NCBI GenBank assembly: GCA_032622095.1
Contig: CP136065.1
Location: 115,053,195-115,117,194, forward strand
Source of the DNA: Siphonodentalium dalli
Lineage: Eukaryota > Mollusca > Scaphopoda > Gadilida > Siphonodentaliidae
DNA length: 64,000 nucleotides
Direction: 5' to 3'
In this document: piece after piece, positions 48,201-60,200 of the stretch
Position numbering within the stretch: the first letter of the stretch is position 1
Layout: each line of letters opens with the position of its first letter
Notes under the pieces: generated by a model
Seen by the model: the letters and a program-made list of their open reading frames with translations, nothing else
Told to the model about the DNA's origin: nothing
Database searches by the model: none
Position numbers and translations under genes: made by a program

Positions 48201-51200
48201 ATGATTAATAACAATTGTGAAGTCACCAGACAACAATGATGTTTGTCTTTAACACTTTCATTACTGATTTAATTCTCCTAATCAGTCATAAACATGTACA
48301 CTTGTTGATGTATAGAAGATATATGAGTTTCTATTCAGTCAGTTGTAATAATAACAGGCTGCAATGGTTAATTATTATTTTGCTTGTTGAATACATTGGT
48401 ATGTTATGACATGGATTCTACAGTTATATTTATTGTTTATGGTGTTGTGCAACTAATAGGATTGGGTGATCAGATAGGAAAACAGAATATGGTAGTTATT
48501 GTCATAGATGTTAAATCCAAATTGACAGAATGCAACTTTATTCAAGAATGTATGTAGCTCTAACAACCACATTGCAATATCCCTCAGTCAATAAAAAACT
48601 AAACTACTTGAATTTCTTATTTTATATAGCTTTTTTTCATATTTCTTGCCAATACAAAGCAGCTGAAATTATTATTCTTTTTCATCTTTCTGAAATCTGT
48701 CAGCAGCAAGTTAGCCCAATATTCTAGTCACTGCCTGTGTGCCATGCCACTAACCACAGCTTAAAATCTGATGAGAATCAGAATCATGATTCTTAGTTTG
48801 ATTCTTGCAAAAGCAGCTGATTCCCTGTAGAAATGCTATATTTTGATTTTCACAAAATATTATGGATTTAAGGTCTGCCAACCACTTTTAGTTGTTCAGG
48901 TCAACAAGATTTGATGTTGGTCATGTTCATTCATGTATGTCTCATTGGGATATAAAAGGCATGACCTAATTGACTAGTAAATGAGCATCATTTGGTGTCG
49001 TACACACGGGCTATGTAATATTGTTGAAGATAAATTATATGAGTGACTCTCATCTTGCTGTTTGCTTATCGATGGAAATACGTCCCAAATTAAAGCTACA
49101 TTTTGAGTCGTTAATATGCCATTTTGCCGATTCCCCCAAGTTAAATAGACTTGAGGATTGGTCAATTGAGGTGCCAGCCGCTTGTCGTGGGTGATACACT
49201 AGGGCCCTGCGAATAGGGGTTTTTCATTTTGAATCAAATCAGGCAAAAGATTTAGAATCGCACCAAATCTTGGTGTCAAATCGTTGTCTCGAATACATGT
49301 ATATCAAGAGTGAAGACATTGAACAGATCAGGAATGCTTAAATCGGTGGCTGTAACAAATAAAAAAATAGACCATCTACAATAATGTGATGGCAGTATTT
49401 AAAGCTAGAATATGCCTGTAACTCATTTATTTCATAAATACGGATGGATGTGTATGCGATGAGTGAAGGATGGAAGTAACTTTATATACTATTCAATGAA
49501 CTTCCGAAATTTCACATTCGGCAAACTTTGTCGGCCTCCATATGGCAACTGAAATTTTCTATGTTGTGTTATTCTGAACATCTCGACCTTTGGCAGTATG
49601 GAGACTGATGAGTTTTGTTGAATGATTTGTAATTCCCATATCACATACAATTGTTGGATCCCCACAGTCCCAGACATGGCGCATCGCCAGGTGCTGTCAC
49701 TTCTTACAACTTAAATAAGTTACATGACCATGTGTACATATGCCCTTGCTAGGTTGTCAGTCATGTATGGAATACTATTAGAACCTCCCATAACCCTTAG
49801 GTCCTATTTCTGACATTCATATTTATCGTACCCTCCTGGTCAGATAAATGAATCATTCTTGGTTGGAGGGGCATTCAACTCGGAATGTCCATCTGCACCC
49901 ATGCCCATGAAGACCAAAATCCCCAACTCAGGTAAGTTCAAGTGCCTGATTGAGCGGATGTATCCAACTGATAGGCTACATGGAATTTTCCTACTACAGG
50001 GGATTTTATTTTAATTTAGTCCAAAATTTATACTTAGAGTAAGAAGTTGTCAACATTTCATTGCAAATCAATATAATTTGCACCAAACTTATTGGCAAAA
50101 AATTAAAAACATTTGACCAAGTGGTGGGGCAAATGATACATCCCCAACCCACCTTTGTATTCACTACTTCCCACCAACATAATTGTGGTTGTGGTAATCA
50201 TCATTAGCACAGAGTGCTTTACTACTAATACTTTTAACTATATATTTAAATGCGAGACACCTCCCCAATATCTCTCACAATCTCCATATCCCTACCCACC
50301 GTAAAACTGGTCAACGTCCCTGTGCACTATGTTATTTCCTGTCTGAATATTTTATCATTAGTAACCCGGTATGGGCTGCATTTGTATGAACAGTCCATTC
50401 ATAAAATGAATCAACCCAAGTAGTATGATACAACACAATATCTTATTAATTTGCTGTTATTCAAATAAATTACTTATTTCATCAAATAACTGCATACAAA
50501 TTACATGAATATCGTGTGACAAATGTTGAACCAGTTGAACTGCACTCATCAAAAGTGATTCCTCGTTATATTACTACAGATAACGATTGCACTACTTGCC
50601 TATTGATGTACATCTTGGTACCACCGTTACATGAACCAACGGGGCCTGCTGCTTCATTCTACCCCAACAATCAAAGAGTCACATTAAGGAGTAATGTTTA
50701 CAATTGTGTTTAAAGTTGTAAACGTTGTGTTTTCTGATGTAGCATGATCGGCATGGCTGGAATTTTCTGTAATATTAGTTGCCCATTTCCTTTAAGTTCC
50801 TGGGTACTCACTTATCATTATTCACTGAAGTAAATACATAATATGTCTTTAACAAACTGATGACTGGCTAAACATGCTTACGAGCATTTCACTTGGGGTA
50901 TGTTCAGATAAGGGTATTTGTTGAATTTATTATCTGAATATTCCCTATAAATGAGTGGGAATCATACTTTTTATGTGCATTTATTTACCAAAACACCACC
51001 TCCAAATGATTATTAGACTATTCCAATCTTTTGTTATAATTGAATTTGAGGATCTATTCGGTAATGAAAAGGTTAATCCCAGAAACTATTTAATAATCTT
51101 AGTGCAACATAAACATATCTTTAACCCTTTGATTGCCAGGTCGATTTTTGTATTAACCCATATACCCTGTGCCAATGCATTCTCTTATATATGCGAGTCG

Positions 51201-54200
51201 ACCATAGGTCGCCTCGCATATATAAGAGAATGCATTGGCCTAACAATTTTTTTTTTTTTTTTTAAATTTTTTACAATTTTAATAATTTATTCTTATATTC
51301 TTTAAAGGAATACGGTCCTGAAAAAAACAATATTATTTTCTTTCAATATACCGATAATATATATATAAAATGTCCATTGGGCGCATATAATCTAATATTC
51401 GGCCGCCAATCGTTATTTTTATAACGATTAAAAAAATTCCGAAGTTAGCCGAAGATTTTGTTGTAGACGAAGTCACATGATCATCAGCCCGATCACGTGA
51501 TTGTCACATGTAAACAGAAGCATAGCACGTGATCGATCACGTGGTAACTCATTGAACGCATAGATGCGCGACGGCGGTATTTTAAGTTTGCATGTAGTCG
51601 ATCGCGACCTTTGAAGATTGTCGCGTTATCACACTGCGAATGCAAAACTTCGCCGAAAACATCGCCTTTCTCATAATTAAATGTCTTTATCGTGTTATTA
51701 TTACTATTATTATATGTGTCGCCATGTGTTGTTACTATAAAGCCATGCCCGTATATTATTCAGTTTTGCGCGCATTTATCTATATAAACGCGTGCTCGTG
51801 TTTATATATATTTTTTCGTTACCGGAATAGTCCAAGTTATATTATATATGCATATCAAGATTGCATATATACGCGAAGACTTGCACAGTTATTAGGCAAT
51901 TATCATCTCGTAAACATTCCAATTTCCAGATGCCATTAGTCGTGTGTCAATAAAGAGCGTTTCGTTTTAATTTATCGTAACGCGGTAAAACAACACAAAA
52001 TTGGTTTATTGCTGTCGGATTTAATAAATTATAATCAAGTCATTCATTACCAATATGATATGATAAGTTCATTTTTCCTTGGTTATGAATCATGTATATA
52101 TTTGGGCAATATGGTGTTTATATATATTTCGGAATATTGCTTCCCCCACCCCAAAACAATCTTGCCGACTGTCACTGATGGAAATTCACTGCATCTATCC
52201 ATGGTTATTGGCCTATAAAATTAGCACTCTAGCGATGCGGTCTATTGAATATCCAGGTCATAAATCGACCTCTATGTGTCCATTACGCATAACAATAGGG
52301 TTATAAAATATATATATGTTCGCCGTGGTTCGTTTAAACATCCAATCATATATAACACTTTTTGAAGGAGGGATAATAATCCGGTTTAATATGGAATCAC
52401 ATATTCAAGTGCTCTTTATTCGCAATATATCGTAATAGTGAACGCTCTTTATTGTGTCAAGGTAAAGGGACTCGACTTAGAACAGTTGTTCTAGTGATTG
52501 TTTACTGATTATAACAATACAGGCCAATACATTTACATGAACTTCCGATATGCATGCTTTATATATCCTTCCATCATTGTCATAGCAATTTCCGCTTTAT
52601 TAAACTCTTTTTTTATTCGTACCATATTAGGAAAACTCTTAACATGGAACGCTCTTTATTGAGCCATGGTGAAGGCAATGGGGACTCGACTTAGAATAGT
52701 TGTCATCGTGAATTATTCATCAACATACTCCCCACTTTAACTGCAATTGTATGTATTCGTAACCATGACTGACTCGTCAAATTAAACGCTCTTTATTTGG
52801 TATATGTAATCGGTTTCTGATTTTGCGCAACAGGTTTCCCACAGAAATCCCGCCAAATGTCACGTAAACGAACATCGTTTGGAAATGAATACAGCATATG
52901 CCTAACTGAGAATCACTAGACCGGCCACGGCCGAAAACACTGCATTTATATGGCATTGTCATGAATGAATGATTGTAAATACGGGACACTCGGGGCATAT
53001 ATACGGAAAATTTAAACAACATCGCAAACACGCACCCGAATAAAGTTCACATGCCGGCTCGTGTTTTTATAAGCTTTATACGAAAGTGTTATCTACCCCG
53101 CTCAATTGTCCCTCTATATTTTTTGTCAAAACAATACCGTAACTTTCCAAACAGCACTTAAGACAAATCACAAGTGAAGATAACTCACCGCGCGATGACA
53201 ATTCACCATGTGTACACAATGCTATTGATATGCCCCGCAGTAATTCCATTAGACTCACGCGCTGATGTCGATTCCGGATTTTCCATCGGCATATAGGTAG
53301 ACATAATTAACTCCGACTCCAATTCCCTGTTTGTAATTAGTTTACCTCGCTTGACGTCATGCGAGGTTTTGCGACGGAGATAGCCGACAACCGGTGGTGG
53401 TATTATTTATTTATTTCTCGGCTTATTTATTACGCGATTTTTATGGGACTCGGATCATTGTGATCACAATAGGGGTGGCTTTCCGACAGAGTTTTGTTGT
53501 TTCATGAGGATAGTAATCCTTTAACAGACTTATTTTGTAAGTTTAGGGCCGATGAGATCGGCCCCTGGCACTCAAAGGGTTAAAGTCAGTTGTTTGGTTC
53601 ATGCATTTAAGAGAAGTTACTAAGTGTTATAACACACAACACTACAAGTGCACTGTATCTGGTGATCATGATGTATAGATTCACTTACATTCTTGAAATT
53701 TAACTGTTGTAGTTGCAGACAGTAAGCTCTCTGTGATCATTGCAATTACATAGTTCTCATTTTATAGTAATCTCTTCTTTTTTCCAGTATGTTCTTTTTA
53801 TTATTAGCCATAAGATGAGAAACCTGATCATCGCTTATCTACTCAGAATTGTACTTTGCAGAGTTTAGAAGAACAGAGAAGGCGGGAACAAATCGCTGAT
53901 GACTTTCGTCAAGATAAAGCAGCAAAAAAGATACAGAAGGGTTGGGTTGATCACCAGTACAGGAAACATGATGCCGATGTTGATGATGTAATATACACTT
54001 TTTTTTCCATGTTCAAAATTAATATGTCTCGATCTTTTTAATCTCTATGACAGCCTTTTACTATTATTTTAACCAAGCTCACCATATTAGATTATTCAAA
54101 GTTATTGAAAAAACATTTTTACATTTTAGTGACCAGGGTTCAAGTTGCTGATTGCCAAATTTGCCAAATGCAAAAATAATTAACATTTGGCAAAAATATA

Positions 54201-57200
54201 AATTAATTATACCCCCACAATGAGCTGTGGGGGTGGGGGGGTATACTGGAATCAGCTTGTCCATCCATCTGTCTGTCCATCCATCCATCTGTCCTTCCAT
54301 GGAAACAATTTTGTCCGAGCTTTTATTGAAACTTGCACAGATATTAGTACCATGGGAACCTGTGCACCTGCAATTATGAGGTTTGTACAACATTATTTCT
54401 TGGAGTTATTCCCCTTTTTCAACTTAGAAAATTTCATCAAGGTGCATAACTTTGTTCGAGCTTTTATTCTTACATTTGTCAGTCAATTTTTTTTAAACTT
54501 GGCACAGATATTTTATACCATGGGTACCTGTGCATCTGCGATTATAAGGTCCGTAAGACATTTTTGTGGAGTTATCCCCCTTGTTGGACTTTGTCCGAGT
54601 TTTTATTCCTAAATTTTCTGTCAATTGTTTTAAAACTTGATATTTAGTACCAAGAGAACCTGTGCACCTGTGATTATGAGGTCCATCTGACTTTTTTTGT
54701 GGAGTTATCCCCCTCTTTCAACGTTTGCAGTTTTTTCGACTACCATGAGGCGTATCCTTAGTTCCATAGGGAAAGCCCACCTGTAGTTTCATTTGGCAAC
54801 ATATATGACAAGCAAGTACTCAATTCCATAAGAAAGTATAGTAACCATTTATTAAAAAATTGGCCGCTCAAACCACAATGTCACAAAAAAACCCTATACC
54901 ACAGTTTCGTAGTAGCAGTTTGGGCGGCTAAGGAAAGTCAACACCTCTTATCAACAGGCAGTTAATCTGATTGCTTATGAGAGACAAGCATGGAACATTG
55001 TGTGTGTGATGCCCATTTTGAATTGTAGAATTTTACTTTTAAAAGTATAAACTAATTAAATTGAGATGCCAGTAAGTTGGTGTAATGTTTGGTCATAATG
55101 TTGGTGTAAATGTCTAATACAACAACAGTGTAATTCTTTCAAATATTTCAGCCCAAAAACATTTGGTAACTTCTTAAATAAATTGGGAAAAAAATATCAT
55201 TTGTCAAAAGTATTTTTGAGCAAGTACGGACCCTGCTAGTTACAACTATATTATACCAACAACCCCCGAAGTATCGAGGGCTCCATCTGTCAGTCCGTCC
55301 ATCTGTCCATATAAACACCTTGTAACTTGGGTGTAATTATCAGATTTTGTTGTCCCCCAGAATGGGGGAAAGGGTACCCACCAGAGCTGTTTAGTTTCAT
55401 GGGTTGTCCATGAGACTCCCGGATAGCCACGGCAATTCTGCAGATACGAATAACCCCCAATTTCTCATGGATTCAGCAAAACCCAGCATTCAAAACCCCA
55501 AAAAAATTATGTAATTTAATTTTTCGTATATTCCTGCTTTTTGCAGGGATTTCCCCATGACAGGTATTTCCTTATTTCCGGTACCGTAAATACCCACACA
55601 TTAACATTCACAGAATGCACCATCACTGACATTTTATGTTCCCTCTGATTGAAGTGGTGAACTGTGACTGATATTGATAGATTTTCACACTCTGGTCAAA
55701 CCACACTTATAAAGGGTGTTGTTATAGTTTACAATACGTATAGTCACAAGTGTGCAGCTGTATTGTAAGGCCCCATTTATGAACATTTCTAAGTAACGGA
55801 TAATTTATGATTTAAGTTCACTGATTAGTGGCATGCATTGCCAACGGAATGTCCATTTCGTTTGTGGGTAAAACTGTAAGACGGGTCATTTTGTACTTTC
55901 GGTTTCATGCATAGATGTCTGTTTGTAACCTGTGTAACTCGGGTTCATTTTTACTTATTTTAAACAAAGTTTCTGCTTCTTAAAATTTGTTAATAAATGG
56001 TGGAATGTGTACATTTCTTTTGGTGGTTAAACCATAAGACAAGTCCATTTTGTAGTTTATTCTGATTTTGTACTTTAAGTTTCACGCATATCCGGCTGTA
56101 TCCGGTGGAATTCTGAGTATTTTTACTTAGTTTATATAAAGTGTCTGCTTCTTTCTGTTCAATAAATGGTGCTGGTCTCTCGATCAACACATGTGGAATT
56201 TGTGTTTTGAACCAAAAATTAGGTAGTCGTGTTCAACAGGTGATTGCCCATTGTAGGTGATATATAGAATAAACCAGTCGGTGAACAGGAAATGAGGACG
56301 CAAATTGGAGGTGGTCCCTCCCACAAAAATCTCCCTGATTGCTATTTTCATAACTTATCAAGTCTGGTACCCACATATTACAGCTGTCGTCCATTTATCA
56401 TGTCCCCGACTCGGGTATTAATTATCGCATTTTGTTGTCCTTTGGCATGGTGACAGCACAGCTTGGGGAAAAGGATACCTACATACTACAGGTTTCGTCC
56501 ATTCATTTAAACAGAATTAGTAGAGCTGAAACGGTTGACCCATTCTTCTAACCAGTTAACCATCGGGGTTAACCGGATTTCAACCGGTTAACCGCTAATT
56601 TATAGTGGACTTCTCTGTGACTTAATTATGTCGACATTTGCCTGAAATAAAGACCTTATTCACGGCATTTAACGATATTCAAAAACACGCATTCACTGTT
56701 CTTTTGCTGGCTCTCGTGATGGGGAATGAGCAAGTGAAATGTGTGAATGGCAGGGGATGCTTATTTGCAATTGCCGCCATTTGCCGGTGATCAGCATGTT
56801 TGGGCATCTGTAAAACGAGTAACAATAGTATGGGTAATTGGGTATTGGTAAAACGAGTAACAAAACTATACATTAACGATCTGTAATATATAATTACCAT
56901 CATTGGTATATCCTCCAATGATTTAATAAAAACTGAAACGCAATAACTCATACATGTAGCTATAGCACTAAAATGAAGGTCAGTTAGGTAATGCAGTCCT
57001 ATTCAGTAGGCCTAATACTATTTGTCGGAATCACTATCATCATGGTCGCGGATATTAACTCTGAATTTCTCCCCCTTTCGAAGAAACTCGCGAATGAAGA
57101 TCAAACTGTCAACAGTGTCGGGGTCCAAACTCGCCCGTTTTTTTCGATACGATGTTTCCGGCTGCCGAAAAAAATCCGCTCTGACGGCACAGACGTGCCT

Positions 57201-60200
57201 GGAATACCTAGGTACTTTCTCGCGAGCGCTGCCACATGGGGGAATCGATCAGAGTTCATTTTCCACCAGAACGTTGGCTTAACTTTCGGCGATATCCGCG
57301 ATCCAATGTAGGCTTTCAACTCAATTGAAACATCGTCCCCCTCTGTCTCATGTGATAAACCACTGTCATAGAAGTCGCCCAACAAGTACTTCATGGCTTC
57401 GTTGGTGGCTTCTACTTTTGACTTTTTTATTTTCGGTGCGAATTCGCGCACAGTCACGTCGGGTCCCGACAATAAACTAGTAGACGTAGATGTACCCGGA
57501 ACGACTTCCGACACTTCCATATCGGTACATTTAGTGGACGATTTGCCAGAAGAACTTTGACATGCCTGACTGGTCTCACTCTCTGAAGCACTATCTGCAG
57601 TATCTGGTTTCGATTTACCAGATTCTGTTTTCTCCTTTTCGACCAACATACTGAGCACACATTCGCAAACTTCGTCTCTCTGTTCCTCGTTTAAGAAGGA
57701 AAGACTCTTGTATCGAGGATCCAAAAATGCTGCTATCACCAATTGGTTCTTACCAGGTTTGCCCAGTGGATAACGCTTTCTCAGATCAGAAGCCACAGTC
57801 TTTTTGAACTCTTTCAAAACTTTGATGTCACCGGTATTCTCTTTGAGATGGTTTGCTAACAAGCCGCATACCATAGGGTAGATCGTGCTGAGTGTAGGAA
57901 ACTCATTCGAACACAGAATTTCAGTGGCCATCTGAAGCGGTTTGAGGGTGGGTGTGATGGCCTCCATTGTGCGCCAGATATCGTCACTGAGCTCCAAGAT
58001 GCGCGCGTCAGAATCTTTGGTTATATTATGATCAAGGATAACAGCAATCACTGGTAGTCTTTGCTCTAGGAGTCTCTGGAACATTACGAATGTGGAGTTC
58101 CACCGAGTGGACACATCCTGCAGCAAACTGTGCTCGGGCGAATTCAACTTTTTCTGTGTTTGTTTCAAAGCGTTATTTGCAACATTCGATTTGTTGAAAT
58201 GGGTAACAAGGCGTCTAGCACCTCCACTCGCACGCGAAATGGCGGGAAGTCCGAGTCCAATATTTACGCTCAGCTGGAGCGTGTGTCCAAAACACCGAAT
58301 ATGTGGGGTATCTCCCAAGTCCATCTCACGAACAGCAGCCACAATATTCGAACAATTGTCTGACGTAATACCCGATACCTTGTCCGTGATGCGAAATTCG
58401 TCTAGAATCAATCTGATTTCTTTTGCCAAATTGGAGGATGTATGTCGCTCTTTCACTTCCCGGGTACACAGGACGAAATTGTGAATATCCCAGTCTTCAC
58501 CGACGTAGTGCACTGTCACGGTGATGTAAGCTTCAGTTGCACAACTCGTCCAGCAATCAGTTGTAATAGCCAGATAATCATTCTTGTTCAATTCTTTAAG
58601 GAAACGCGCTTTCATTTCCGTATAATTCAGCTTAAGATATTTCTTTATTGTGGTGTGACAGGGAACTGTGTATGTCTCGTTCAGTTGTCCTATGAATTTG
58701 CGAAATCACGACCCATTAACTATGCACAAAGGTCTCATATCCATAGCGCACCACTCAACCAAAGCTCCCGTGATAGCGTTCCATTTCGATTTTGACATGG
58801 GTTTGGGTACGTGGAAACCCAGAGTGGTTTGCTTCTTTCGTAGAGATTCACTCGGTCCGGGTTCATCGGAACATTTCTGTGAAATCCCGCTTCTGTAACT
58901 AGCATCAGGATCAACTGGCTGATTTGGCTCTGGTGTGTTCACACTCACGAAGATGTGTTTCTTCTTTAAATGAGAAGCCATGTTCGACGTGGACCCAGAG
59001 TAGACAAATCTATACTGACAAATTTTGCATTCCGCAAACTTTTTTTTCTTTGCATTGTCTTCTATCAATCGGAAATTCGCCCACACTTCTGATTTACGCG
59101 ATTCCATTTAGATAATAGCCGTCTTGAAGCGTCTTCCCTTCTCAAAATTCAACACGAAATAATACCTGATGGGTGTCTATCAGATGACAGATTCACTGAT
59201 TCAGTGACGTCATTGCTTTGAACTATCCCACCTTGATACACAGTGACTGCACACGTGCTCTTGTCGGAAGATCAGAGAAAACTTCAAAGGGCCGGAATTG
59301 ATTGAAGGTCGCCGACACTTGCAGACAGTTCGATAATTGCTACTAAGTATCTGATACTACTGCGTGTACCAATTAATGCTTGCATTGCACTCTACTATCG
59401 GTGACACAGGGTTTAGTATTAGTTTTGCATCATTTAACCTAATATTTTGAGGATTATTCACGTTCACATTCAACTGATAACGGGATGCGGTTTCGTCCGG
59501 TTCATTTTTTTCTAACCGGTTACATCGCTAACCGGATGCTAACCAGTTAACCGTCTAACCGTTTCACCTCTAAGAATTAGAGCCCTTTTTTACTTTGAAA
59601 TTTGTGCATTTTGTGTCCATACGAGGGACTCTCAATTTGTTTACACCCACCCACCAAAATTTAATTAATTTTAGTCTGAAACCGCATAAAACCCTACTTA
59701 TATCGCTCATACCACTGGAAAATGATTTACTTTAGTCCAAATGACAGTTTAACTAGTTTTAGCAGCTATGTTTTAATTGAAAAATGAAAATTGAAATTTT
59801 GCTAATACTGGCTGATAGGTATTTGTCTACCACATACATGTATATGCATTAAGAGTTTCTAGGTCAGTGTGTGGTGAGAGTATGCTAGGTCAACATTCAA
59901 ATTCCACAATGCTATGTATGGAAATTCCAATGCATCAATGTAATGGACTAATACAGTAACCCAAAAGAAGCTGATAGCTGCACATACTATCACTGGTAAA
60001 AGGTATATTCATCCATCCAATTTTATAAAATATATTATGCTTATTCAGTGAGATATCATTTCCCCTGCAAGCTATTATATGAACCAGACATGTGTTTTGG
60101 CTATATGGTTGTAATTCCGTCTAAGCTGATAATATTGTCTCAGGACAGTGAACTCAATCTTGACTTTGGAGTCACTGCTGACATTTTGTAGACATGTCCA

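Noticed and set aside
51640-51939. 99-codon hydrophobic open frame in the 2.46-kb TTAA element
   Set aside because: Cys/Tyr/Ile-rich composition follows from AT-rich sequence; no family similarity and no start or splice support.
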